DNA from: Hyphomicrobiaceae bacterium
Lineage (GTDB): Bacteria > Pseudomonadota > Alphaproteobacteria > Rhizobiales > Hyphomicrobiaceae
Direction: 5' to 3'
Length of the DNA stretch: 64,000 bases
Assembly: GCA_008933705.1 (NCBI GenBank)
Contig: WBUN01000010.1
Location: forward strand, 40,810-104,809
Positions 21,022 through 28,942 of the stretch are shown one piece after another. The translations under genes were made by a program, and so were the position numbers. A model generated the notes under the pieces. The model saw only the letters and a list, made by a program, of their open reading frames with translations. It was not told the origin of the DNA and did no database searches. Within the stretch, counting starts at the first letter, position 1, and each line of letters starts with the position of its first letter.

Positions 21022-21999
21022 ATGAAAGAAAAGCTGAAGCACAACCCCATGCGCGACGTTACGCTCAAACAGCTGCGCGTCCTGGCCGCGATCGCGCGAA
21101 CCGGGCGAATCACAAGCGCAGCCAATGAGTTAGGAGTAACCCCTCCGGCCGTAACACTGCAGCTCCAGCTCCTGGAGGAAAGCGCCGGCGTCCCGCTCTT
21201 CGACCGCACCAAGCGCGGCCTGCGACCCACCGACGCGGGCGCCTACATGCTTGGAATCCAGGCCCGCATCGAGGCCGCGCTCTCCGAATGCAGCGAATCT
21301 CTTCGGGTCATGCAAGGCCTCGGCAGCGGCAAGGTCTCAGTCGGCGTCGTCAGCACGGCCAAGTACTTTGCGCCTCGCATGCTCGCCGCCTTCGCAGAGG
21401 CACATCCGCAGATCGAGGTGCGGCTGGTTGTTGGCAACCGCGAGGATACCATTGCGGCGCTGGCCCAGCTCGACCTCGACATCGCCGTCATGGGCCGGCC
21501 CCCTGAGTCCATCGAGGTCGAGCAGCAGATCATCGGCGATCACCCTCACGTCGTGATCGCGTCCCCCAACCATCGGCTTGCATCTCGGCGGCGCATTGCG
21601 CTCCAGGCTCTCGACAATGAGAAGTTCCTGTTGAGGGAAGCGGGATCCGGCACCCGCACCCTGATGGAGCGCATGTTTGCCAAGGCTGAGATCGTTCCCC
21701 AGATCGGCATGGAGCTCGGCAGCAACGAGACGATCAAGCAGGCGGTGATGGCAGGGCTCGGCATTGCGTTCATATCCGCCCACACCGTGGCGGCCGAGGT
21801 CGAGTCGGGAAGACTTTGCGTGCTGCCCGTCGAGGGGCTGCCCATCGTCCGGCAATGGTACGCTGTGCGGAACCAGGAGAAGCACCTGCTCCCCGCCGGC
21901 ACGGCGATGTGGGAGTTTCTCGTGTCGAAGGGCTCCGGCTTTCTGCCCGATGTGTCTGCGTTGATTCATCCGCAGACGGCTTCGCCGCGAACGCGGTAG
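21022..21999 (+). CDS. cbbR: LysR-type regulator CbbR
   Basis: A 325-residue LysR regulator. The winged helix is at residues ~12-72 (TLKQLRVLAAIARTGRITSA, then GVTPPAVTLQLQLLEES), followed by the two-subdomain effector fold (VSVGVVSTAKYFAPRML, LREAGSGTRTLMERMF). The STAKYF signature and the divergent cbb operon identify CbbR, which activates CO2-fixation genes in response to Calvin-cycle metabolites or NADPH. The ATG at 21022 follows an AT-rich leader holding the TNA-N7-TNA boxes. Confidence 0.95.
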   Translation: MKEKLKHNPMRDVTLKQLRVLAAIARTGRITSAANELGVTPPAVTLQLQLLEESAGVPLFDRTKRGLRPTDAGAYMLGIQARIEAALSECSESLRVMQGLGSGKVSVGVVSTAKYFAPRMLAAFAEAHPQIEVRLVVGNREDTIAALAQLDLDIAVMGRPPESIEVEQQIIGDHPHVVIASPNHRLASRRRIALQALDNEKFLLREAGSGTRTLMERMFAKAEIVPQIGMELGSNETIKQAVMAGLGIAFISAHTVAAEVESGRLCVLPVEGLPIVRQWYAVRNQEKHLLPAGTAMWEFLVSKGSGFLPDVSALIHPQTASPRTR

Positions 22000-22087
22000 C
22001 GGGGGTGGTGCGGCAGATGGGCAGTGGCCCTTGCCTCTCGTTTTTTGTGGGTGCCGCGCGTCGGTTGCCTGCTCTCCCCGGGGTGCC

Positions 22088-22867
22088 TCAAGTCGCGCAC
22101 GGCGCGTATTGCCGGCGCGCGGCGGCGACAACGGCGCGCATGCTGTCGTCGGGCGGCAATGTGCCTTCTGTCGCGCGCTTGAGCGCCGCGGCCATGGCGA
22201 GGAACTTCTGCGGAGGGGCATTGCGGGAGATGATGAGATATTGCGTCGCGTCCGTTTGCCAGATGACCGCCGTCTCCGATCGGATCCGGGAGCCCAGTGC
22301 CGGTGCGCTGGCAAAATCATGCGATATGGGGCCGGCCCACAGCGCCAGCCGGCATCCGCTCGGCCCAAGCAGATCGAAGGTCACGCCGTCAGCAACCCCT
22401 TCGGTCTTGACGATGTGGAGCTCAAGGATGGAAAGTCCTTGAAGCAATCTGATGAGCCCCGCGCCCCGCATCCTGGCTGCGGCCGAGTTGGGCCGTGATG
22501 TCGACTCGGGGGCCGGCTCCATCGCCCAGCCGTCGACGACGGCAAGGACGCGGCCCGCATCGGTCTGCTCCGGGGCACGAGCAAGAAGGACGGTTGCCGA
22601 GATCGTCGCGATGACGCCGACAGCGGCGGCGCCGGCCGCCCACCAGAGCCTCCTGCGGCCGCGGCTGCTCGACACTGCGTCCGGCAGCGGCGGGGCTTCT
22701 GCGCTGAAGGCGGCCACGGTGGCCGCCTTCAGGCGGGCGAGCGCGGCGACCTCGCGCGCAAGCTCACGATCCCGAGCGATGGCCTCGGCAACATGCGTGG
22801 CATGCGGCGGGCTGAGCTCGCCGTCGACATAGGCATTGAGTTCGGTCGCATTCGGTTTGTAGGTCAT
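22088..22867 (-). CDS. Membrane anti-sigma factor of the adjacent ECF sigma
   Basis: A 259-residue single-span protein. The N-terminal ~70 residues (ELNAYVDGELSPPHATHVAE) are an anti-sigma-type cytoplasmic helical domain without an H-x3-C-x2-C zinc motif. One membrane span is at about 74-97, then a periplasmic domain of ~160 residues. Its ATG overlaps the sigma gene stop (ATGA). With the sorAB-like genes divergent, the pair may sense sulfite or a redox change; in Sinorhizobium ECF factors controlling sulfite oxidation are known, so the analogy is reasonable but untested. Confidence 0.85.
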   Translation of the reverse strand: MTYKPNATELNAYVDGELSPPHATHVAEAIARDRELAREVAALARLKAATVAAFSAEAPPLPDAVSSSRGRRRLWWAAGAAAVGVIATISATVLLARAPEQTDAGRVLAVVDGWAMEPAPESTSRPNSAAARMRGAGLIRLLQGLSILELHIVKTEGVADGVTFDLLGPSGCRLALWAGPISHDFASAPALGSRIRSETAVIWQTDATQYLIISRNAPPQKFLAMAAALKRATEGTLPPDDSMRAVVAAARRQYAPCAT

Positions 22868-23427
22868 GCGCGATGCTTGCGAGTTGCCGGATGGTCCACG
22901 ACGTTGGCATGCTCCTGGACGATGAGGGCCGCCAGCTTGCGCCGCGCCTCCGACACGCGGCTCATGACAGTGCCGATGGGCACGCCGAGGATCTCCGAAG
23001 CCTCCGCGTATCGAAATCCTGCAATGTCGACCAGCCCCAAAGTGTCCCGCAGAATAGGTGAAAGCTGCGTCATGGCCGCGCGCACGGCGATGCCGTCGAG
23101 GTACTGCTGCTCCGGCATGGCGACGGCGTGGCAATCGCAGACGTCGAGGGAATCGATGGCCGACGTGGTGCGGTCGCTCCGTAGCCGGTCGCGCCAGAGA
23201 TTGCGCAGAACGACGAACAGCCATGCCCGGCAAGCGGGCGGCTCGACCGGAAATCGCTTTGCCGACAGGGCGCGAAGCGCACACTCCTGAAAGAGTTCGG
23301 CCGCGAGATCTGGATCGCCGGTCAGACTCAAAGCGTATCCGTACAGCCTGCGGCTGTGTTCCGTCAGGGCCGAGCGGATCATGGCCGCCAAGGCATCCTC
23401 CCCATGTCGCGTCGCCTGCATGGGCAT
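22864..23427 (-). CDS. ECF-family RNA polymerase sigma factor
   Basis: A 187-residue group 4 sigma factor. Region 2 is at ~20-90 (YALSLTGDPDLAAELFQECALRA, split as DPDLAAELFQECALRAL, with AWLFVVLRNLWRDRLRS) and region 4 at ~118-175 (LSPILRDTLGLVDIAGFRYAEASEILGVPIGTVMSR, seen in parts). The start MPMQATRHGED was chosen by fit to the family; MDSRRC ten codons upstream is the main alternative, neither having an ideal ribosome binding site. It is co-transcribed with the anti-sigma gene and divergent from the sulfite dehydrogenase. Confidence 0.88.
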   Translation of the reverse strand: MPMQATRHGEDALAAMIRSALTEHSRRLYGYALSLTGDPDLAAELFQECALRALSAKRFPVEPPACRAWLFVVLRNLWRDRLRSDRTTSAIDSLDVCDCHAVAMPEQQYLDGIAVRAAMTQLSPILRDTLGLVDIAGFRYAEASEILGVPIGTVMSRVSEARRKLAALIVQEHANVVDHPATRKHRA

Positions 23428-23568
23428 GACGCGTACTGCACAACGTCGACTATCCATGCCTTCCCGCCAAACCGGAAGCGCAAACTTTTTCGCCAGCAAC
23501 CGAATAAAGTGCAGGGGTCGGGCGTTTACTCTTCTCCATGAGATCAAAAAAGCAAGGGAGAAACCCCG

Positions 23569-24933
23569 ATGGGCAAGACAGAGCGCAGCCCGGAGGAGCT
23601 TTATCAAGGCGATCCGGAGCGGGCGGATGCGGTCATCTTCGGCCGCAGGACGGATGTTTCGCGGCGTGGATTTCTGGGCGGCGGCGGCCTCGCAGCCATG
23701 AGCGCCGCCGTGGGCGGTCCGATTGTGTTTGCGGCCGGCATGCCGGGCGGGCTGATCCCCGCGGCCTTTGCGCAGGAGGCCAAGAAGGATGCTCCGGCCG
23801 CCGCGCCTGCGCCTGCGGCCCCCAAGGGCCCTCAGTTCCTGAACTTCCCGGGCAAGGATGCAGGCCTCGTAGTGCTCGGCGACAAGCCGCTGGTGGCCGA
23901 GACGCCCGAGCACCTGCTGAACGACGACACCACGCCGGTCCCAAAGTTCTTCATTCGCAACAACGGCCAGATTCCTGAGCCCGCCAAAGATGTGGACGGC
24001 TGGAAGCTCACGATCGATGGCGAGGTCAACAAGCCGATCGAGATCACGCTGGCCGACCTGAAGAAGCGCTTCGCCGCCAAGACCTATCGTATGGTGCTGG
24101 AATGCGGCGGCAACGGCCGCTCGTTCTTCACGCCGCAGGCGCGCGGCAACCAGTGGACCAACGGAGGCGCCGGCTGTGCCGAATGGACCGGCGCCCCGCT
24201 CGCCGATGTGCTCAAGGCGGTGGGCGTGAAGTCGTCTGCCGTCTACACCGCCAACTACGGAATGGACCTCCACCTTTCGGGTGATCCGAAGCGGCAGGCA
24301 CTGTCGCGCGGCGTGCCGATCGCCAAGGCGATGGACCAGCACAATCTCCTGGTCTGGGCGATGAACGGAAAACCCCTGGAGAACATCCACGGTGGCCCGC
24401 TTCGACTGCTCATCCCGGGCTGGCCAGGTTCCACTTCGCACAAGTGGCTCTCCAAGATCACGCTGCGCGACAGGGTGCACGACGGCCAGGGCATGATGGG
24501 TACGTCCTATCGCGTGGCGATCAAGCCGATGGTGCCGGGCGGCAAGGCGGACGATGCAAACTTCAAGATCATGGAGTCGATGCCCGTGCGCAGCATCGTC
24601 ACCAGCCCTGCGAACGGCACCAAGCTCGCCGCGGGGACGAAAGAGGTGAAGCTGCGCGGAGCGGCCTGGGCCGGCGACCTGGAGGTGCGCCGCGTCGACG
24701 TCTCCACCGACTTCGGGGCGACGTGGACGCAAGCCGCTCTCGTGCCGGCCAAGAACCGCTACGACTGGCGGCGCTGGACTGCGACGGTGAGGCTGCCGAG
24801 CGACGGCTACTACGAGATCTGGTCGCGCGCCACCGACTCCAAAGGCAAGGCGCAGCCGCACACCGCCGGCAACTGGAACCCGCAAGGCTACGGCGGCAAT
24901 CCGATGCACCGTATCGCTGTCCTGGTCGGGTGA
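23569..24933 (+). CDS. sorA: Periplasmic sulfite dehydrogenase, molybdenum subunit (SorA/SoxC-like)
   Basis: A 454-residue sulfite-oxidase-family enzyme. A Tat signal (SRRGFLGGGG, residues 31-40) with a hydrophobic stretch directs export. The molybdopterin domain follows, with the molybdenum-ligand Cys179 in VLECGGNGRS and GCAEWTGAPLADVL, and a C-terminal Mo-co dimerisation domain. It should oxidise sulfite (or a sulfane sulfur, if SoxC-like) and pass electrons to the cytochrome encoded 3 bp downstream. With no soxB or soxAX in the window, SorA is the better reading. AGGGAG precedes the ATG. Confidence 0.85.
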   Translation: MGKTERSPEELYQGDPERADAVIFGRRTDVSRRGFLGGGGLAAMSAAVGGPIVFAAGMPGGLIPAAFAQEAKKDAPAAAPAPAAPKGPQFLNFPGKDAGLVVLGDKPLVAETPEHLLNDDTTPVPKFFIRNNGQIPEPAKDVDGWKLTIDGEVNKPIEITLADLKKRFAAKTYRMVLECGGNGRSFFTPQARGNQWTNGGAGCAEWTGAPLADVLKAVGVKSSAVYTANYGMDLHLSGDPKRQALSRGVPIAKAMDQHNLLVWAMNGKPLENIHGGPLRLLIPGWPGSTSHKWLSKITLRDRVHDGQGMMGTSYRVAIKPMVPGGKADDANFKIMESMPVRSIVTSPANGTKLAAGTKEVKLRGAAWAGDLEVRRVDVSTDFGATWTQAALVPAKNRYDWRRWTATVRLPSDGYYEIWSRATDSKGKAQPHTAGNWNPQGYGGNPMHRIAVLVG

Positions 24934-24936
24934 GCA

Positions 24937-25314
24937 GTGGCCGTGCGTTCAAGCAAGCGGATGGCGGCCACAGCGCTGGCCGCCGCGACGGTGATGGCGA
25001 TGGTCGTCGCCTCGGCCATGGAGGGCGCGGCCCAGAGTGCGCGCCCGCCCGAAGAGCAGCCCGAGCATTACCCCGAGGGTGCTCATCGCGAGGATACCTT
25101 CTACTTCTGCACCGCCTGCCACAGCTTCAAGCTCGTGGCGGCACAGGGCATGTCACGCGACCGCTGGAACGATACGCTGGATTTCATGGTCTCGCGGCAC
25201 AAGATGCCGGACGTGCAGGGCCAGGACCGCGAGAAGATCCTCGATTACCTGTCGAGCGCCTTCCCTGAGCGGCGCGAGCCGCGCGGCTGGCAAAGCCCGT
25301 TCGCGCCGAAATGA
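24937..25314 (+). CDS. sorB: Cytochrome c subunit of the sulfite dehydrogenase (SorB-like)
   Basis: A 125-residue exported monoheme cytochrome. The signal peptide covers about residues 1-32; the heme site is CTACH (Cys58, Cys61, His62), and a Met in the C-terminal half (KMPDVQG) is a likely axial ligand. It uses a GTG start 3 bp after the sorA stop. It would take electrons from the molybdenum subunit and pass them to the respiratory chain. Confidence 0.85.
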   Translation: MAVRSSKRMAATALAAATVMAMVVASAMEGAAQSARPPEEQPEHYPEGAHREDTFYFCTACHSFKLVAAQGMSRDRWNDTLDFMVSRHKMPDVQGQDREKILDYLSSAFPERREPRGWQSPFAPK

Positions 25315-25392
25315 AGCACGATGGCGATTGCGGACAGTGCGCGAGGCAGGCCCGCAGCGTTCGAAGCTGCCGTTCAGGCCCAGCTTCTTTAC

Positions 25393-25408
25393 ATCCGAAC
25401 ATTCGGAT
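25393..25408. promoter_or_regulatory. ATYC-N8-GRAT palindrome, candidate persulfide-repressor operator (site 1)
   Basis: ATCC-GAACATTC-GGAT inside an 18 bp perfect palindrome (CATCCGAACATTCGGATG, 25392-25409). It lies 124 bp ahead of the exported DsrE-like gene. The spacing matches eight other sites in this window, so it is likely bound by the ArsR-type regulator encoded at 44596 or a paralogue. Confidence 0.65.
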
Positions 25409-25435
25409 GCATTAATATGCTGATCAACTGTGGGG

Positions 25436-25486
25436 GCCGCGCTTGTGGGCGCGGCTTGACAGGGCACTGCCGGAGCATTCCGGCAG
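25436..25486 (+). other. Two tandem hairpins in the leader of the dsrE-like gene
   Basis: GCCGCGC-TTGTGG-GCGCGGC (25436-25455) is followed by CTGCCGGA-GCAT-TCCGGCAG (25467-25486). A TTGACA sits between them at 25455-25460, so the second hairpin may be at the transcript 5' end. There is no T-run, so they are not standard terminators. They may stabilise the mRNA. Confidence 0.45.
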
Positions 25487-25531
25487 CAAGAAAACACAAC
25501 AGCAAAGACAAAACACACAGGGAGAACGCCA

Positions 25532-26053
25532 ATGACCGATATCGATCGCAGACACCTTCTCGGTGCCCTTGCCGTCGGCGGGGCGGCCGTTGCCACCACC
25601 GTTGCCGCGCGCGCGGCACCTGTGGAACTCAAGCTCACCGACATGAAGAAGGAGGCAGAGGTTGCGTGCCTCTATCATTGCGACTTCGGCGACGACAAGC
25701 GCTACGACGCCATGCTTCGCAACATCAACAACCACCTGTCCGTCTACAATTTCGATCCTCTCGGCACGAAGATCGTCATCGTCGCGCACTCGGTGGGCAT
25801 CAAATATCATCTGAAGAGTCTCGCGGGCACACCGTGGGAGAAGCACCCGCCGATCGATCCGGAATTGGAGAAGCGCATGAAGGCGCTCTCGCAATACGGG
25901 GTGGAGGTCTATCTGTGCAAGATCACGTTCGATCGCACCAAGATCAACCTCCAGCTTGCGAAGGACGAGCCCTACATCAAGCTGGTCCCTTCGGGCGTTG
26001 CGACGGTGGCGGCGTTGCAGAGCAAGGGCTTCGCCTATCTGAAGGTGGGTTGA
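25532..26053 (+). CDS. Tat-exported DsrE-family protein
   Basis: A 173-residue DsrE/F-fold protein with a twin-arginine signal (DRRHLLGALAVGGAAVATTV), cleaved near ARA-AP. The mature part has cysteines at 46 and 50 (VACLYHCDF) and Cys129 in the conserved GVEVYLCKITF strand, the usual position of the persulfide-carrying Cys in this fold. Most DsrE relatives are cytoplasmic, so a folded, Tat-exported version suggests sulfane-sulfur handling in the periplasm. It follows sorAB but has its own leader with an operator. RBS GGGAG is 9 nt before the ATG. Confidence 0.75.
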   Translation: MTDIDRRHLLGALAVGGAAVATTVAARAAPVELKLTDMKKEAEVACLYHCDFGDDKRYDAMLRNINNHLSVYNFDPLGTKIVIVAHSVGIKYHLKSLAGTPWEKHPPIDPELEKRMKALSQYGVEVYLCKITFDRTKINLQLAKDEPYIKLVPSGVATVAALQSKGFAYLKVG

Positions 26054-26087
26054 CAGGCACGCGCCGCCCCTGCGCGTACACACAGGC

Positions 26088-26106
26088 CCGGCCCTGATAG
26101 GGCCGG
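26088..26106 (+). terminator. Hairpin after the dsrE-like gene
   Basis: CCGGCCCT-GAT-AGGGCCGG forms an 8 bp stem with a 3-nt loop 35 bp after the stop codon. No U-tract follows, so termination may be partial or Rho-assisted. Confidence 0.5.
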
Positions 26107-26482
26107 CCATCCGCAGCCGCGTTACGCCAACACCTTGCGGAGCCTGCAGCGGCCTCCGGCAACGTGGGCCAGCACTGCTGCCCAGACGGCGCCCGCTGAA
26201 CCCACTCGATGGACCGGTAACCGCCACGCCTGCCCGTGGCACCACCCGGCTCAGGCAATCTCAGCCGGGCATGCTCGGCCTCAAGCCGGGCTCAGCCAAC
26301 GGTCGAGCGCTTTGCGCGTTTGCACCGGGCGGCGGAAATATATCCTCTCCCGCCCCATTAGTATGAACATCCATTCTTCTCGGAAATCTGCCGCCGGAAC
26401 AGCATGTTTATTTCATATATATGGGCCTTACAGGTTGATTTTTCTCCGGTGCGGCGATATTTCACCTGCAGGCGGAGGCCCG
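26107..26482. other. Intergenic region upstream of the DUF442 gene
   Basis: About 375 bp without a gene. The first part is GC-rich with repeated GCCGGGC blocks; from 26340 to 26470 it is AT-rich and probably holds the promoter of the downstream gene. A partial half-site (GAACATCCATTC) resembles the sulfur operators but does not fit their N8 spacing. Confidence 0.45.
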
Positions 26483-26944
26483 ATGACAAAGGTAACCTAC
26501 ATCACCCCCGAATTTGCAGTCAGCCCCGCGCTGTCGCCGGACGACTTCGCGAGGATCGCTGCGATGGGCTTCAGGTCGGTGATCTCCAATCTTCCCGACG
26601 GAGAATCGCAGTCGCATCCGACCAGCTGCGAGGCTGCCGCCTTGGCTTCACGGTTCGGGCTCGAGTATCGGCACATCCCTGCGGTCAAGTTCGACATCTT
26701 CAACGACAGCGTGGTCGAGCGCGTGGACGACGCCTTGCGCGAGTTGCCGGGGCCGATACTGGCGCACTGCCTGTCGGGCCTGCGGTCGGCGATCGCGTGG
26801 GCAGCCGTGGCGGCGCGCCGCCAGCCGGCGGACAACGTGCTCGCCAGGCTGAGCGCGGTCGGCTTGAATCTGGAAACGGTCCGCGATGAGCTGCATGCGC
26901 AGAACGCGCGCGGACAATCGGCCAGCTTGTCCGCGGTGGCTTGA
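26483..26944 (+). CDS. TIGR01244/DUF442 phosphatase-fold sulfur-metabolism protein
   Basis: A 153-residue protein of the DUF442 (beta-lactamase hydrolase-like, BLH) family. It has the tyrosine-phosphatase-like loop HCLSGLRSA with the nucleophilic Cys, and GFRSVISNLPDGE near the N-terminus. Family members are often fused to or encoded beside persulfide dioxygenases and sulfur carriers and are thought to act on persulfides rather than phosphoesters. RBS GGAGG is 5-6 nt before the ATG. A second, diverged copy is at 62076. Confidence 0.8.
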   Translation: MTKVTYITPEFAVSPALSPDDFARIAAMGFRSVISNLPDGESQSHPTSCEAAALASRFGLEYRHIPAVKFDIFNDSVVERVDDALRELPGPILAHCLSGLRSAIAWAAVAARRQPADNVLARLSAVGLNLETVRDELHAQNARGQSASLSAVA

Positions 26945-26978
26945 GCCCGCGGTCTCGTCCAGATCGAAAGCGTATGCG

Positions 26979-28301
26979 CTAACGCGCCGGGCGCGGCGCG
27001 CTTGATGCCGTGTCGTCGAGGTGCACGGCAAGGAGCTCGACTAGGCTCTCGAGCTCGCCATCCCAGCCCAGAGCCGCCTTGCTCTCGTCCATGGTCAAGC
27101 GACAGTTCGAGCAGGCGGACACCATCATCGCCGCGCCGGTTTCGCTCACCTGACGCATCTTGATGCGGAAGACCTCATGGCGCACCTCCGCCGCACGGCC
27201 GAGCGCCTGCACACCGCCACCGCCTCCACAGCACCAGTTGTAGTTGCCGGTCGGCGTCATCTCCCGGAAGTCGCTTGCAACCCCGTCGAGGAGATAGCGC
27301 GCATCGGCGGTTGCACCGCCGCGCCGCGAGATCTGGCAGGGGTCGTGGTAGGTCATCGATGTATCGATCGGCTTGAACCTGAGCCGTCCATCGCGCTTGT
27401 GCTGCGCAAGGAATTCCGTGATGTGACGAACCTCGTAGGGAAGCGGGCGGCCGAGGATGTTGGCGCCGGACCAGCGCAGCACGCCGAATGCATGACCGCA
27501 CTCGGGCACAATCACGGTCCTGGCGCCCAACGCTTCGGCAGCCTCCGTAATGCGCGCTATCAACGTTCTCGCCACGTCCGGCTTGCCGGCCAGGAAGCCG
27601 AAATTCGTCGACTCGTATCCGCGCGACGACAACGTCCAGTCGACGCCGGCGTGGTTCAAGAGCTTGGCCATGGCGACGACCGAGCGCGGATACTTCATCA
27701 GCTCGATCGAAGAGATCAGAAGCAGTACGTCGGCCTTGGGCTTGTCGAGGCGGATCTCGGTCTCGTGCTCATCGGCGAGCCATTCGACCCGATCCTTCAG
27801 GACCTCCCTTGTGACGCCCAGCGGACTACCCCTGTCGCGTGCATTGTCGGCCGCTTGCAGCAGATCGGGAGGCCCGAGCCCCGCGGCGACGAACGCCTGG
27901 CGCGACAGTGCGACGACGGAGGCAATATCGATCGCCATCGGGCAAACCACAGTGCACCGTCCGCACATGGTGCACGAATCGAAGATCAGCTCCTCCCATT
28001 CCTCGAGATCCTTGCGGCTGAGCTCCGGCGCGAGACCCAGCGTTCGACGCAGGCCGGCGAAGGGTGCCTTGTGGCGCCTGTAGACCTTGGTGATGGGCGC
28101 AAGCTTCATCGCCGGGACACGGCGCGGATCGCGTGTCACCTCGTGAAAATGGCAGGCTTGCGCGCACTGGCCACAGTGGACGCAGGCGTCGAGATAGGAC
28201 GCGATGTGCGCGTTGGTCAGCGCGTTGAACTTGTCCACCGCGGCCTGCACGTTGATCGAGCGCGCCGGAGCATCGGCGATTGCGCTTGCCGCAGACGTCA
28301 T
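26979..28301 (-). CDS. DsrK/HdrD-like iron-sulfur protein
   Basis: A 440-residue Fe-S protein. Two ferredoxin-type [4Fe-4S] motifs (CVHCGQCAQACHF and CTMCGRCTVVCP) are in the N-terminal third. CCG-type cysteine segments follow (ECGHAFG, YHDPCQIS, NWCCGGGGG, CSNCRLT), which in HdrD/DsrK bind the special cluster that works on disulfides. It is translationally coupled to the NarI-like gene upstream (ATGA). With that gene it resembles a DsrMK/HdrDE pair, which exchanges electrons between quinones and a thiol/disulfide. Because it follows the sHdr-lbpA operon, it is a candidate electron partner for sHdr; that is inference. Confidence 0.8.
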   Translation of the reverse strand: MTSAASAIADAPARSINVQAAVDKFNALTNAHIASYLDACVHCGQCAQACHFHEVTRDPRRVPAMKLAPITKVYRRHKAPFAGLRRTLGLAPELSRKDLEEWEELIFDSCTMCGRCTVVCPMAIDIASVVALSRQAFVAAGLGPPDLLQAADNARDRGSPLGVTREVLKDRVEWLADEHETEIRLDKPKADVLLLISSIELMKYPRSVVAMAKLLNHAGVDWTLSSRGYESTNFGFLAGKPDVARTLIARITEAAEALGARTVIVPECGHAFGVLRWSGANILGRPLPYEVRHITEFLAQHKRDGRLRFKPIDTSMTYHDPCQISRRGGATADARYLLDGVASDFREMTPTGNYNWCCGGGGGVQALGRAAEVRHEVFRIKMRQVSETGAAMMVSACSNCRLTMDESKAALGWDGELESLVELLAVHLDDTASSAPRPAR

Positions 28302-28942
28302 GGGGTAAACCCTCTCCGGCCCAAGGCTGCGCCGGTGTTGACCCGAGCGAGGAGGAAGGTGAAAGCGTGCGTCAGGCGGCTGAAGGGAAAGTAGATCATC
28401 AGCGCCTCGACCGACAGCATGTGCAGCATCCTCAGCCCGGCGTGCGCCTCCTGCAATGCGAGGCACCCGGTGAGCATGGCCACGAACGTGAGCCACACGC
28501 CGACGTGGTCGTCGACGTCGGAGAGCTGACGGGTCACAGGGTCGGTAAGGCGGCGCACATAGAGCAGAATGAGACCGGCGAAGGCCGCTTCCGCCGCGAT
28601 GATGAAGGCCCAGTGCGGCATGGCCGGCCACGGCAGGGCGACGATGCCCGCATTGATGAACGCAACATGCGGCGCCGCGAACAGCAGCAGCGCAAAGAGG
28701 CCGATATGAAACAGGTAGCCCGTCACGAAGTGGTAGACGGTGCGGCCAAGGTTGCCGCCATGCGGCACCGAGTGCAGCAACACGGCCTTGGCGGCGCCGA
28801 CAATCGGCGACCGCCGGCTTACGCTCAGGTCCCGCGCGCGGCCAATCATGAAGATGGCGGCGATGCGCCAGGCGATGCCGAGCACGAAGATGGCGGATGC
28901 GGCGTACCACACAGGCCCCTCGATGAATTCCATCGCCGTCAT
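28298..28942 (-). CDS. NarI/DsrM-like membrane cytochrome b
   Basis: A 214-residue integral membrane protein with five predicted spans (about WYAASAIFVLGIAWRIAAI, YHFVTGYLFHIGLFALLLF, WAFIIAAEAAFAGLILLY, VWLTFVAMLTGCLAL, MLHMLSVEALMIYFPF). Several histidines inside the spans (for example FHIG, MLHML, LTHAF) are suited to bind heme b. This is the architecture of NarI, DsrM and HdrE. It overlaps its neighbours by 4 nt on both sides, so the three genes form a tight unit. RBS GGAGG precedes the ATG. Confidence 0.8.
   Translation of the reverse strand: MTAMEFIEGPVWYAASAIFVLGIAWRIAAIFMIGRARDLSVSRRSPIVGAAKAVLLHSVPHGGNLGRTVYHFVTGYLFHIGLFALLLFAAPHVAFINAGIVALPWPAMPHWAFIIAAEAAFAGLILLYVRRLTDPVTRQLSDVDDHVGVWLTFVAMLTGCLALQEAHAGLRMLHMLSVEALMIYFPFSRLTHAFTFLLARVNTGAALGRRGFTP

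Noticed and set aside
23428..24909. Upstream extension of the ECF sigma frame to 681 codons
   Set aside because: The extension is antisense to the sulfite dehydrogenase gene; the sigma family length is met by the last 187 codons.
26360..26380. GAACATCCATTC resembling a sulfur operator
   Set aside because: No second half at the 8-nt spacing shared by the other sites; may be chance.
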